From Typhlomys cinereus (lineage: Eukaryota; Chordata; Mammalia; Rodentia; Platacanthomyidae), in the NCBI GenBank assembly GCA_023101885.1, contig JALPQD010000102.1, forward strand, positions 2,850,971-2,914,970: a stretch of 64,000 nt of DNA. The letters run 5' to 3'. Under the pieces are notes generated by a model. That model was given only the letters and a program-made list of their open reading frames with translations. It was not told the DNA's origin and did no database searches. Made by a program: the position numbers and the translations under genes. Shown piece by piece: positions 46,906 to 59,325 of this stretch; position 1 is the stretch's first letter; every line of letters starts with the position of its first letter.

Positions 46906-47647
46906 CTTATTGCTATTTACAAAGGCCCTCAAGTGCTGGCTAGTGTTTTCATACACGAGAAGACTATGGTATTCCTTATGGAGAAAATCTGTGTTATTAA
47001 TGCTTCATCAGGCACAAATTATAGATGCTTCTGGCTGTGAGTGCAGTGTTAACAAATCCTCAATATTAGATAAGATTCCTTTAAGCAGATGTATCCTTAA
47101 AAAAGACGTATTGATTGGTTGGTGAAAATATTGTGACCAGAGGTTCCAATGAGCAATAGACTTTATAGAATGTGGCTATCAAGAAAAATGAGAATTTCCT
47201 GGGTCATATGAGCATTAAGTAGATTAAGTAAGATAATACAACGTGCTTGGCCTAAGCAGGAGCTCTATGAAATTGCAGCTCAATGTTTTTTTTCTCTTAA
47301 CATTCCAATATCACTCTAAGGCAGAAGTCATTTAGTGCAGATCTTACCAATGTCTTTTCTCAAAAACAACTCTTAAAAGTACATGCTTCAAACTATATCT
47401 CAAAGAAATTGCAGTAACATTTTTGGAAAGTTAGAATAACAATGAAAAACAAGCTGTTTCATGTACCATCTACTGTGAACCCTCATGTGTAGATAAAAAG
47501 GATTATGTAATAGAATCAATAGCTAGTATTTCCAAATAGGTATTCTCTATTTCTTTTAATGAATTATTCTCTAATTCTTTTAATGATAAGAATTGAAGCA
47601 TACATTAAGTGAATAAGCTTCTAGGTGCTTAAAAATAAAATAGAATC

Positions 47648-47700
47648 TTTTTCTTTTCTTTTCTTTTCTTTTCTTTTCTTTTCTTTTCTTTTCTTTTCTT
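47648..47700. repeat. (TTTTC)n pentanucleotide microsatellite
   Basis: About ten near-perfect copies of a five-base unit, extended by a T/C-rich stretch to 47720. No poly(A) retroelement is recognised beside it. Confidence 0.95.
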
Positions 47701-49069
47701 TCTTTCTCTCTTTTTTTTATTTTGTCCCTTTCAGCTGACCTCCTTCCTATTTTCATGTCTAGAAAAACAATTTAATGCAAGATCTACAAGCTTGTTTCAA
47801 ATAACAATCCAGTGGTCTTCACTGAGCTTACTGCTACTTGACTCATGGGAGAAACATCCTCAGCTGACCACCAGACTACAGCTCAATGTTAGAGCCTGGA
47901 TTCTGATTTATCTTTTTTCAGGATTTTTACAGTCCATGGGGGCTTTCTGGTCGACCTTTCCTGATAGTGCTACCAACATGCACCTTGTCTTGTGTTTGCT
48001 CTTATTGATTAATGGTAACTTTTGACACCACGGAGTGGCAAATTGTGCTTTGTACCCCAAAAACAAAGTTTAGAAACACTTGGTGAATGAGTGGGCCAGA
48101 GTTCCTAGCTTAATCACAGTGTCTTGCTTGTCTAAGTCACATATCTACTAAGTGGCAGAACACAGTTAGAGAAAAAGCCAAGTTCTTTATTGAACTCAAT
48201 ATTTTAAAAACTTTATCCCTAAGTTTTACCTTCTAATTTTAAAGTTTGGATATGTGAGTCCCAGTTGTGTTTGGGCGGAAGATGTGCTCGGTGAACTGAT
48301 GTCCTTAAGAATAAACAAGGGATCACTCTCAGATGTGTTTTATTTCCTCTAACACTTTTTTCCCTTTGGCAAGATGAAGGGTAGCTTCACCAATTGTAAA
48401 ACAAATGCTAGCTCTAATGCAGGGTATGTTAACATTAAGGATCTCCCTGATGAATCAAAGATAAGTACCACTGAAGTCAAAGCCCCACCCTTGACCTCCT
48501 GCCTGGAAAGCCCAGAGCTTCCAGGCCAGTCTTATCAGTTGCCACCAGCTGGAGGAAGATTGGAGGGACTTAGTGATTCCTTGGGTTTCTGGGATTCTCG
48601 GAAAGATTAGGTCATTTGAATTGGGAAAGTATTTTCTGTCCTGTGGACTTTCTTCCTAAACCCTTCTCATCACAAGAGCATTCTGTGTTCTTTCCTTTTT
48701 TATCTTGTGTCTCAGCTGTTTTCCACTCTTGCCAGTCCTGGCAAAGGCTTGATTACTTTATCATTTATTTGAATAGTTATATTCATTGTCAACACATTAA
48801 TTCATATTTTTTGTCTAAAACTACATTAACGTGGCAAACTTTGGAAGCAGCTTCCAAACCTTTTCAGTTTCTTAATTCTCCCTCCCATCCATTTGATTGG
48901 AAACAGCTAGTGTATTCATCTCTCTTAAATCTTAATTTATTCTGACTTTACTCTGAGGGCTAAACATGACATTTTATGGTTTTACATTGTCTATTTTAGT
49001 AAGAAAATGGAGTCAAAGCACTTTAGGGCATGAAATTATTTAAAATATTTTGTTTTTTACTTTTTTTCC

Positions 49070-49930
49070 CTAGTTTTACAAGCATATTGAGTACTTACTC
49101 CTTTCTCCCTCCTTCCTTTCCCATCTTCTCTCCTTCCCTCCCTTCCCTTTATCAATCCATCCCACTCCTTCCTCCTCCTGCCTGTCAGCTTCTATGGTTC
49201 CCAGGGTTCCCTCTGGATTATCATCTCTAGTGTGGGTTCAGGCCTTTGGGCAGACCAGTGGCCCCTCCACAAATCGCCCCACTAGTAGAGGCACTCCCCT
49301 TCACTCATCTAGCCCTAGCACCCAAAGTTTCCACTTCATGTCATTATCTCTCCTAAGATCCTCACTAGTCTATGGGGATATGTTGGTATGCCAGCCATTA
49401 TGTAGGTCTGATAAGAACAAGTCTCTTTGCAGTGAGTTCCTGGATACAGAAGTCCTACTTTGCTTGAGTGGAATAACTTATTGATTGGTGAACCTTCCCT
49501 TCCCATCTTTAGTCTTCCACAATCTTACTGTCCCCTTTTCTGAAAGTTTCCTTGAGCCTTAGGATGGGGAGAGATTTGGTTGTCCTGATTCCAGGTGAGC
49601 ATTGCAGGGTTGCAGGTACTCTGCATTCTGGTTGACCATTGTTGTCCAGTTCACTGCACTTCCCGTCAAGGTGTTGAGATCCTCTACATCTGTCATAGAA
49701 GAAGGCTTCCAGGTTGAGTGCTGAGTCCTCTTCCAATCTATGGGTATAGTAACAGATATTTACAGAGCAGTTTGGTGTTCTGGCTTCTTACCTGTAGGTT
49801 CATAGTTCTTTAGTGATCTATTTCCTTCCCTTTTATAGGTTCTTGTTCTAGTTAACAGTAACGGGAATATGTTCATTCTGACAAGTGGGGTTTTGAGTCA
49901 AATCAGAAAGCTGTTGGTTGTCTTCTTCAT
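49070..49930 (-). mobile_element. Old antisense L1 3' UTR
   Basis: A pyrimidine-rich block (49101-49185) is the complement of an L1 polypurine tract. Further in, 'gaggatgggg'-type sequence ('ttaggatggggagagatttg', 49559-49578) matches 52715-52735, and 'caaatcagaaagctgttggt' (49899-49918) resembles an L1 3'-region motif. Diverged and without coding capacity. It may continue to about 50650. Confidence 0.65.
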
Positions 49931-50239
49931 ACTCTAGGGCGTGAAATTTTGAAGAGACTCAGGAAAGCTTGCTTTCTGATGATCTTGTTAGAGAGTTATG
50001 ATACTTATATTAACATAATCAATTCACATACAAAGACTGTGTCTGTAAGAAACATGACATCATACATTTAGTTCTAGCTTTGCTTTCCATCTAATTTACA
50101 TATAGTCATATTGCCTTAACATTGTGCCTTTATTAAACTACAGAAATAAAAATACTTTCTGTACGATTACTTCTGCTGGAAGTTTGTCTAGATTTTTTAT
50201 TCATATTAGAATGCCTTGGGGTGAGGAGGTGATGAACGG

Positions 50240-51122
50240 ATGGAAAAGTTAATAGTTGCCCTTGAACCATCATTCTACTCCAGATGTATTGCTAAGACTT
50301 CCACATCATCTACCACTTTTCAGTGGATAGAAAAGTTTTGGGAGTGGTCTATCCTGTACATACTGCCTCATTCAACCATGGCTCTTGTCTATTGCACCTC
50401 TAGTGGTATTGCTGTTCTGCCTCACATTCTTAAGACCGCATGACTTAAAATGTTGCTTTTTACTGCAAACAGAATATTTGACCACTTTCTCCCCAGCAAG
50501 ATACAGATCAGCTTTAGCATAATCTGCTTCTACTGGGAGAAGTCTTTCATTCTCCCTTGTTGACCTCTCTACCTGTTTAATCTTGAAAAATTTTTTCCTA
50601 GATGATGACAAAGCTGGGCTCAGCTGTGACTTTTTAATCAGCTCTCATGGGAAAGGCATGCTGGCCTTTTTTACTTCTTCCTGCCCCCCCTTTCCCCTTG
50701 TTCTCTTCTTCCAGTCTTCCCTTCATGTTTTTACTCTTGCCTAACATCTGCCCTTGGCCCAGGGGGCAATTTCCAACTCTGGTTATTGTCTTTTATATTT
50801 TTTAATCATCAACAACAACATCTTCCTGGTGACAGAAAATACACATTTGTATTTCAATAGCAACTTCTAGATATGTTTTTAAAAAATGCCATCCATGCAT
50901 AACAGATTTTTAACCTAGGAAATTCTGGCTCCTCTTTATGTTCTGTTTGCCTCGCCCCAGAAGAGGACCACAGTTCTCATGCTTGGCCTGCCTAACTATG
51001 CGTGCAGGTGGAGGTTCAATACTCTTCCCAGCTACTTGTGCTGGCCACACTATGACCTCGTGATGATTTTCTTCAGCCATGGCAACAACTGTTTCATGTG
51101 AGGCATCCAGTGATTGACCCAT
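50240..51122 (-). other. Unassigned stretch with two coding-like minus-strand frames
   Basis: On the minus strand, frames at 51122-50910 (70 codons, lysine/proline-rich) and 50611-50372 (79 codons, many lysines, ends KSHG) have a mixed, protein-like composition rather than that of a simple repeat. They are separated by pyrimidine-rich non-coding DNA and stop codons. I recognise neither. They may be fragments of a decayed retrocopy or part of the old L1 next door, or chance. Confidence 0.2.
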
Positions 51123-53239
51123 AGAAGGACATTACTGACGACTCTTTATTCACCCCACACCTGTACCAGACAACTCTGACCCACCTCTGAGAAAAATGAC
51201 AGAAGACACCTCGATGTCTTCCCATGTACAAGGACTCGCGTCTTCTGGGTCATCTACCCTTAATCTCTCCTCACAGCTCATTATGTATAACTACTATAAA
51301 GTTAGGAAAAATGGGAAACGTAGTAGTATTTCTTTTAATTCGAGTTAGGTGAAATAAAATGAATTTGTACATTTTGGGAACTCATTTGAAAATCACAACA
51401 GCACTTTGGGATAGGAAAGATTATTAAATCAATATTTTTCTGTCTCTGGTTAGTAAGGAATAAACTGAGATTCAGAAAGGCTAGTTGATCGCCATTTTTC
51501 CAACAAACAAGCAAAGCACACATAACAAATGATTCTGTAGTTCAGACCTTCTTACACAGTGCAACCACATTTTCATTTATTCATTCACCTGGGTTGCATT
51601 TCCTGAATTCTGTTATAAATGAAGCTTAGAGTGCTATATGTCTGGGCTATGCTTAAAATTATTCAAGAAATGTTTCAATAAACCTCTCAATTACTGACTC
51701 TGCTTCCATGCTACACAGTTGGTTTTACATTTTAAGCATCTTTCTTTCTCTTGTGGACCTATGATAACTGTTTTTCTGCCGTAATCAGTTAGGGCCTTTT
51801 AAACTGCATTTTTAATCATAGTTTGTATTATAATACCTTCTCAAGATTAATGGATTTTATTTATTATTCTCATGTTTTCCTACTAATATATTTATTCCAT
51901 TTTATTATTATACCACATTTGGCTGATTCATGCAACAATATTTCTCACCTAAGCAAAAACGAAATGTAAACATGGATATTTCATTCTATATTTTATTAAA
52001 CATCAAAAGTAAGACACATGCTTTTTAAAGGTAATACACAAATGTTTTATAGTAGGCAACACAAAACAGAAGGCAGTTATCCAATATTTCTGTGATCCAA
52101 TACTTGAAATTATTTGGTATAGTTAGAAGGTCTGTTCTTTGACTATGTATGAAGAAAATAGAGGAAGCCAATGAGGTTTTCCCATCCTGAAGGGCTTCTT
52201 TCTGGTGAGCTCTTAAGACAAGAAACAGAACTATTTAAGACACTAATTAGAATAGCTTCTTTTTTTTTTTTAATTAAAAATTTAATTATACATTTTAAAA
52301 ATTTTTTACCAGTTCCCTCCCTCCCCCCTCTTCCCCCTCCCCTTCCCCCAGTGCCTCCCCCCCAATTCCCAGATAGTCCTTTATTGTGTGTGCCTAACTC
52401 TCCACTGTGTCCTCCTCTCCGATGACATATAAGGACCCAGTGGCATTTCCATAAGCCCTTTCTCTTGTTCCCCTTAAGCATAAGATCACTACTATGGCTG
52501 TCAATCCCTTGCTTCCAGGGGTCTCGGTGCCCTTATCAGATGCTAGACTTTATGAGGGCAACAGTGCGCTGGACATTGCGCAGGGCATGCAAAGTTCCAT
52601 TATGATTGCTTTGGCCCCAACTATTGTTGAGAATCTTGCAAATCGTTGCTCCTCCCATCCTTTTGCTCTTACAATCTTACCGCCCCCTCTTCCGCAAATG
52701 TCCCTGAGCTCCAGGATGGGGAGAGATTAGGCTGTCCTAGTTCTATGTGATTGATATAGAGTCTCTGAAGTTCTGGATTGTGGTTTGTTGATTTTCTTTT
52801 GCAGTTTTGCTGCTCCTGCAATTCCCTTCACTCCATTCTGCTGGGCACTGTATGTCACCCCCTGGCCAGAGACAAAAAGCTGTTAAACTGGAGTCTTGTT
52901 GTAATAGCACATTCAAGGGTAGATGTAATAAGAGTAGGAAACCTCACTGAGAGAGGGGTCCATCACCCATTTGCAAAATGATTACTTTTTATCTGCTAGA
53001 CTATATGCCCTCCCCTTCTGGTGAGATCAGGAAAGAACGTCTGTGAACTTAACCAGGTTTCTCATTACTTACTTGCAGACCTTCATGGAGGCCTATTTTC
53101 TCGGCTGTAACATGGTCTCCTCTCTCTTTGTTTCTGGTGTGGCCCTCCTAACCCATCTCTCTTGTTCATAATCCTTGCAATTACTGTGTTACATAGGTTT
53201 ACTTTTGAGTGTCCCAATGTGGGCTGGGTGAGTTTGGTA

Positions 53240-53490
53240 CTAGGAGCCACCTATTAGGGAGTACATACGGCGCTTAATTTTCTGGGTTTGGGATACTTCA
53301 CTTAATATAATTCTTTCTAATGACATCCATTTCCCAGCAAATTCCAGTAATTCATCATTTTTGATGGCTGAGTAGTACTCCATTGTATAGATGTACCACA
53401 GTTTCCTTATCCACTCGTCAACTGTTGGACATTTAGGTTGATTCCATGACTTTGCTATTGTAAACAGTGCTGCTATGAACATGGTCGAGC
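53240..53490 (-). pseudogene. L1 ORF2 C-terminal fragment (minus-strand part)
   Basis: The frame reads FTIAKSWNQPKCP, then WYIYTMEYYSAIK and SEVSQTQK, the familiar end of L1 ORF2 proteins. It is the non-inverted 3' part of the insertion and cannot be expressed as a full protein. The apparent N-terminal residues beyond 53490 come from the inverted segment. Confidence 0.9.
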
Positions 53491-54448
53491 TTGTGCTATC
53501 GAGGCATACCAAACCTAAGTCTATACTACAAATCCATAGTTATAAAGACAGCCTGGTACTGGCTCCAAAATAGACACACAGATCAATGGATAAGGATTGA
53601 AGACCCAGATATAAGCCCACAAAGTTACAGCCATTTGGTCTTTGACAAAGGGGCCCAAAGAATCCAATGGAAAAAGAACAGCATCTTCAACAAATGGTGC
53701 TGGCAAAACTGGATCTCCACATGCAGAAGATTAAAGCTTGACCCGTACTTGTCACCATGTACAAGACTTAATTCCAAATGGATCAAGGACCTTGATATCA
53801 GGCCAGAGACTTTAAAAACCATAGTTGAAAAGATAGGGAACTCCCTCGAGCTGGTTGGGCTAGGCCAACAGTTCCTAAACAGACATCCAATGGCACAGTC
53901 ACTGCTACCAACTCTCAACAGTTGGGATCTTGTGAAATTAAAGAGCTTCTGTTCAGATAAAGAGATTGTAACACGAGCTCAAAGGCAACCCACAGAATGG
54001 GAGAAAATCTTCACTAACCACATATCTGACAGAGCTCTACTGTCCAGAGTGCACAAAGAACTTAGAAAATTAAACTCCAAGGAAAACACTGGCCCAATTA
54101 AAAAATGGGCCCTGGAACTTCAAAGAAACTTTACCAGGGATGAAATTAAAATGTCTAACAATTATCTTAAAAAATGCTCCACTTCCTTCGCCATCAGGGA
54201 AATGCAAATCAAAACTTCCCTGAGATATCATCTCACCCCGGTCAGGATGGCAAAAATCCACAATACAAACAACGACAAATGCTGGAGAGGATGTGGAGAG
54301 AGGGGAACTCTCCTACATTGTTGGTGGGAATGCAGGCTCATACAGCCACTCTGGCGAGCCGTCTGGAGATTCTTAAAGAAATTAAAGATTGAAATGCCAT
54401 ATGACCCTGCTATCCCACTTTTGGGAATAACCCCCCAAGCAGCAAAGG
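53491..54448 (+). pseudogene. L1 ORF2 fragment in the inverted 5' segment
   Basis: An uninterrupted frame of about 320 codons covers ORF2 sequence downstream of the reverse transcriptase domain: WIRIEDPDISPQSYSH, KWIKDLDIRPETLK, KRIQWKKNSIFNKW-type segments and the cysteine/histidine motif CX3CX7HX4C (CWRGCGERGTLLHCWWEC, 54280-54335), ending YDPAIPLLGI. The computed start is TTG, and the frame runs into flanking DNA after 54448. It is a 5'-truncated, inverted remnant of a retrotransposon protein, not a host gene. Confidence 0.92.
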
Positions 54449-54800
54449 TTAGAATAGCTTCTTACATTAGAAAACCGATTATACAATGCCATACTAGTTG
54501 TATATTATAAAATAGAAATAAAGTAAATTTTTAGAACTGGGGTAAATTATATAGACAAATCCACTGCTCTACCACAAATTAAGTATCTTATTGTGCATAG
54601 TCATTTAATGATACTTATGGTGAATCAAAATCCTTGTGCATGCAATATCCTGAGTCCCTAGCACCTTCAGGCAAAGTGAAAATATTTCTGTGTAGACCTC
54701 CTCCAGTGGTGGATTAAGCTGATTAATAACTTGCTTACATAAAATATGTAAAGAGAGTTGACTTTTATTGAAAACTCAGTGTGTGTTAAAACTGTCCCAG

Positions 54801-55025
54801 GGTGGAAGAGATAGCTCAGGGGGTCAAAATCTTTACCTCACAAGTAAAAGCACCTAAGTTTGTACCACAGATGCAATTCAGGTCTTGGAAGATAAACCTT
54901 GGGAAACCCCAGAACAAAGCAGGAAGGAGGAAGAACAATCCAGGGCGATTCCTCCACAGGCACAGACACTCAAGTGCTTCCCACTCCCCCAATACACACA
55001 AACAAAACAAAACAAAACAAAAAAA
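54801..55025 (+). mobile_element. tRNA-derived SINE with (CAAAA)n tail
   Basis: Head 'ggaagagatagctcaggggg', body 'aaccttgggaaaccccagaa' and an A-rich (CAAAA)n tail (55000-55025) instead of the usual (AC)n. It starts some 350 bases after the inverted L1. Confidence 0.75.
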
Positions 55026-55077
55026 ACTATTCCAAAACCTTTACACACATAATCTTAATTATAGTAACAGCCTGTAT

Positions 55078-55698
55078 TAGTTAGGATTCTCCAGAGGAAT
55101 AGAATCAATAGAATAGAATATAAAGAATAGGTCATGGTTTGAAATGTGTCCCCCACAGTTTCATGTGTTTTGAGAGGTGGAGCCTTGCTAGAGGAAGGTT
55201 GTCACAGGGGGTGAGTCTTGAGGTGGACTAGTCCCACCCTACCTCCAGGAAAAGTCTGTTTTTTGTAATAGCAGTTTTAACAGCTCTCAGCTCCAAGATG
55301 TTTACACTGATTTAGCCTGCTTCCAGGTTCAGCCAGCCAGCCATGCTGCCTCCGCCACGAAAGACTGTAATCTTCCCTTTAAAATCGTAAGCTAAATAAA
55401 TTTCCCTTTCTCCCTTAAATTTTTTGACTTTAGATGTTCTCTCCCAGCAATACACAAGAGTAACCAATACAGAATGTAAGATGGAATTTATTAGATCACT
55501 TTACAAGATAAAATCTAGTTAGTACAAAAGTCTAGGTGGCTCAGGATCAGAGTATCTCAGCAGTCCCAATTTAGTGAAGAAGGCTGGTGAGTAGTCTTCG
55601 GACCACTATTGTTGGAGGGTCAAGGATGTTGGATTCTAATATCAGTGAGAGAGATGGCTGCAGCAGGAAAAGATGAGTTTGGCAGCACAGGAAGAGGG

Positions 55699-55747
<49 letters not shown>

Positions 55748-55920
55748 TCTTTTTTGTACTTCTTTTCATGTAGTCTGCTAGCAGAAGGTACCACCCACAT
55801 GTAGGATTGGTCATTGCATTTCAAGTATCTTAATCGAGATAATCTCTTTAAGTGGCCAGATGACTAATCTATTAGTTAATCCCAGGTCCATTCAAATTAC
55901 AAGATTAACTATCACACAAT
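55078..55920 (+). mobile_element. Composite: interspersed repeat split by an LTR-like insertion
   Basis: 'ttaggattctccagaggaat' (55081-55100) and 'aatagaatataaagaat' continue after the insert as 'agaatgtaagatggaattta' (55472-55491). The intervening 330 bases (about 55130-55470, 'gaaatgtgtcccccacag', later 'aagctaaataaatttccctt' with an AATAAA) look like a MaLR-type LTR. A (GA)n tract at 55702-55744 lies in the right arm. Confidence 0.55.
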
Positions 55921-55924
55921 CCAA

Positions 55925-55995
55925 TGAAATTGGAACTATTGTTCATTTTGTAGATGGGGAAACTAAGACACAGTGAGATCAAATTATACCCTCTA
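55925..55995 (+). mobile_element. MIR core fragment
   Basis: 'tgtagatggggaaactaaga' followed by 'cacagtgagatcaaatta' is a short but clear MIR core. Confidence 0.6.
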
Positions 55996-57224
55996 TCTTG
56001 CAAACAACTAAAAATGAAAATAAGCCCATTTAAAAACATGGGCTTAGAATTAATTCCATCAAGCCTGTGCATTAAAAATCACAGGTATCAGAAATCTCAT
56101 TAATGGTAGAAAAAAATTCTCTTCTGACCATATTTTCTAAACAAAACCATAGAAAATACATCAGGGAGCAACATTGTGGAAACTCAGGCTATAGCATTAA
56201 TTTCGGTCTTTATGCAAAAAAGGAGAAACACAGCACAGACAAAGCTAGTATTTCACCTATTTTCATTCTTGCAGACTCTCACCCCCAGATTCAGTGGATC
56301 TCTGAAGGAATAGTTAAAAATGAAATGTAGTAACCAGCAACAAACTTGAAATAATACCATAAGTCTATCCTAGACAGTCTTAAGGAAATTTACCTTTTAA
56401 TTGTGGTTTGAACCTATGTTGTTTTTCACTATATTTTTTATTATAGATTCTCTTTTTTTGGAGTTAATTTTATTTGGGATCTTACTATTGAAGAATAATT
56501 CACAACGGCCTGCATTGTTTTGCTAAGACTTATAACTATGGCTGGATGTTTTGTCCCAGTCTTTCAAAACTGGCCATTTGAGATTTTAGAGTCACTTCTA
56601 AAGTAACATGGTCATTAACTTGGGAAACTATTTTGTATATGAGTGTTAATACAAATTAAAACCAACATGGACATCTCTGCTTGTCTCCCATGAATACTGA
56701 CAGTCAATACTTGTAGTATACTATTACTTTCTTGATTGAAAAGCTGGGACTGAAACTGAATTTTTCTTTTGCTTTGAGTAAATTGAGTTGTTTTCTAGAG
56801 TTTCCTAGTTGACCTCAGCAAGTGTTAATTCAAATTTAAGAAATTATTTGAGCCCTTCATTGTGTAGATTTATAATCTACATACAACACTGACTAAATCA
56901 GCTGGATTGTACAGTTCCACATATAAACATAGGCTTCCTCCTTCCCTTCTTTAACACCCATTAGTTATTCAATTTTGTATATTGGCAAAATAACAATTTT
57001 TGCACTAATTTTATAAACTTTTACAATGCAATATACATTATTTTCCCAAGGCAAACCAAAGATCTACTTCTCAAGAACTTTCTGCTGTCTTCTTTAGCAG
57101 TATTAGATTACAGGTACTTAAATAATAAGTCATGTACCAAATTTGTGGGAGAAATTTTTGTAGGATCAACTAAACTTAATTTTGTTCTAATAACTAATAT
57201 GAATGTATTTCTATAGAATAGTTA

Positions 57225-57400
57225 TGTGCAAAAACCTGGCAATCTGAGTTGGATCCCCAAAGCCTTCATAGTGGAAGGAGAGAACCATCTTCCAAAAGGT
57301 ATCTTATGACTTCCATATATGAGTATCACACATCTTACTCTCAGGCGCACCTCTCTCTCTCCCTCTCCCTCAAATAAATAGAATATATGCATATTTTTAA
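57225..57400 (+). mobile_element. B4-like SINE
   Basis: 'aatctgagttggatccccaa', 'agtggaaggagagaaccatc' and 'tatcttatgacttccatata' match the B4 consensus order, ending in a CT-rich and AAAT end. Confidence 0.65.
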
Positions 57401-58029
57401 AGTTTAAAAAGCAAAAATATTAAAAGTAAAATTAGTTTAGCATTATGCTGAATTCCATGAATATGTACAAGTTTTATTTGTTAGCTAATGAATAAATAAG
57501 GTACTGGAACAATGAAAAGAACTGCATTTTTAGTTTAGACTGGAAGTCATCTCCAGTATTAGCAACAGTATGGTTATGGAATATCATAAAGTAGGAATCT
57601 AAGCTAACCAAAATTTGGAAATAATTCATCACTTAAAAAGTATTCAGACAAATATCAGGAAGGCTGAGGTAACCAGAGGAGAGACATGATATATTTCCTT
57701 GTCTTACACAGTTGATTTAATGTTCTCAAGTGACATCTGTGTTTAGAATTTGAGTTATTTAATTTTAAACTAATCACCAAATTAGGGTGGGTACAATGTT
57801 TATGGAAATATGACCTCCAGAGATTGAAAGCTAATTCGGGTTTTCCATGTCATTCCCCTGTGTGACAAAAACTGAGTCCACTGACTTTAACTGCTTGGTT
57901 CAGAGTCTTTCTTTAGCATGCCACCTAAATGTAGAGATGTTTGTCAGTGTCAAAGAATAAAACTAGCAAAATTAAGACTATAAAATATTTTCAGAAGTAC
58001 TGTAGCAAGATAAGAGAGGTACATGGCCC

Positions 58030-58230
58030 AAAGCTCAACTACATATGTTCAAATCCCAGCTCTGCTACGCTTCACTGTTAGACCTTCAGAAATTGACCAA
58101 TCCCTTTATGCTCCAGTGTTGGGATCTATGAGATGAGGATGATGAGTGACAGTTCCCTCATGCAATTGCCCGGAAGAAGAATATAGATAACAAGTCAAGG
58201 TCCTAGAACAGTGTCAGGCACATGCACATT
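58030..58230 (+). mobile_element. MIR element
   Basis: One of the clearest MIRs in the window: 'tcaaatcccagctctgctac' near the start, 'ctatgagatgaggatgatga' in the middle and 'agaacagtgtcaggcacatg' near the end. Confidence 0.8.
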
Positions 58231-58594
58231 TAAGTGCTAGCTATTTACACCTTTTCACCTACTCCTAGTGTCCTGTGGTGAGAGAGAATATACTGGCTAT
58301 TTAAGAAGTAGTACAATATTTCAGGGCTTGCATTTCCTATCATAATTTTTCTAGAATTTTTGGATTGCACCAGATACTTGATGGTTTTACATAAAAAAAC
58401 AAGATAGAATTGTGCTGAAGTGCACAATTCTAAATGCAAATTTGAATACCTAAAGCAGTCAACTGAAAATTTATTTTTTTTTTAATTCTAGATTCTTGTT
58501 CTTTCTCCCATCATCACCATAACACATGCATACAGATATGGGGAACAGGAATTCTGAATAATTCTCATGCAGGTAGTGTTGAGCCCTCACCACG

Positions 58595-58790
58595 TGGAGT
58601 ACTGAGACAAGTGAGCTTTGTAACCAGAGAGACCAAGGTTTAAAACAAAGTTCTGTCTATTTCTAAAATCTGCATGCTTTTAGGTGAGTTACTAAACATT
58701 TTCATTACAAGAAAGAAGAATGATGAGCCTTGAAAGACATTGTAAAAATACACAATGTAGTCTTATATAGCAATTCTTTAATGGATGTCT
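58595..58790 (+). mobile_element. MIR element
   Basis: 'tgagctttgtaaccagagag' and 'ttttaggtgagttactaaac' follow the MIR order. Diverged. Confidence 0.6.
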
Positions 58791-59020
58791 GAGTACGTAA
58801 TGCGCCTATCAAGACACTCAGAGCTGTAAATGCTCCAGACAGTGGTGCCAACAGAATGCTACAGTTATTGAAGACCCTCCGTTTCCGAGTCTTGGAGAGC
58901 CTCTACAGTGCCTCATAGATGGAAGTCAAGTCCTTTCACTCATCTACAAACACATACCATCTTTTTTAGAGATTTTTTTCTAAATTACTTTTGTTTCCTT
59001 CATGGGGTTTTTTTTTTTCT

Positions 59021-59325
59021 TTGTACGTGAGCACGTGTGTGTTTGTTGTGTGTGTGTGTGTGTGCATGCGTGTGTGTATTTGTATCAGAAAGCACTTTAG
59101 TGTGTGACTGTGAAGGCCCAAAGGTGACTTCCAGAATCATCCTGGATTGCTTTACTTCCTTAATATTTTATTTTGGGATTTCTTAGGCTTTATTTTCTGG
59201 GGCTAGAATTACAGGCCACTACCATTTCCACCCAGCATCTTTTATGTGAGCTCTGGGGATCTGAATTAAGGTACTTTTATTTGCAAAGCAAAGGCTTTAT
59301 AACCCCTAAACCTTCTCCTTAGCCA
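59021..59325 (-). mobile_element. tRNA-derived SINE, antisense, with (TG)n tail
   Basis: A (TG)-rich start (59034-59076), 'cagaaagcactttagtgtgt', 'gggatctgaattaaggtact' and a decayed head complement near 59300-59325. An older copy. Confidence 0.75.

Larger units (their letters stand above)
38431..49060. other. Upstream intergenic DNA with SINEs and microsatellites
   Basis: AT-rich DNA with SINEs (39785, 41230, 42296), a MIR (43535-43735) and microsatellites: (AAAT)n 39520-39578, (TC)n 40444-40498, (GA)n 45108-45146, (GT)n 46850-46902, (TTTTC)n 47648-47700. No exon is recognised. The long unique-looking stretches are 40560-41220, 42950-43500, 43740-45100 and 45150-46840. The largest non-repeat frames are about 110 codons and match nothing known to me. 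Confidence 0.6.
52261..54448 (-). mobile_element. L1 insertion with 5' inversion (twin-primed)
   Basis: Target copies ttagaatagcttct flank the insert at 52247-52260 and 54449-54462. From the left it has a poly(T) tail, a pyrimidine tract (complement of the L1 polypurine tract, about 52310-52370), the 3' UTR, and then the ORF2 C-terminus on the minus strand (to about 53490). There the strand switches: 53491-54448 is upstream ORF2 sequence on the plus strand. This is the classical twin-priming product of target-primed reverse transcription. The long frames and clear target copies point to a fairly young insertion. Confidence 0.92.

Noticed and set aside
53491..54510. 339-codon frame as a host gene
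   Set aside because: It is L1 ORF2 sequence inside a twin-primed insertion, the start is TTG, and the last 20 codons are flanking DNA.
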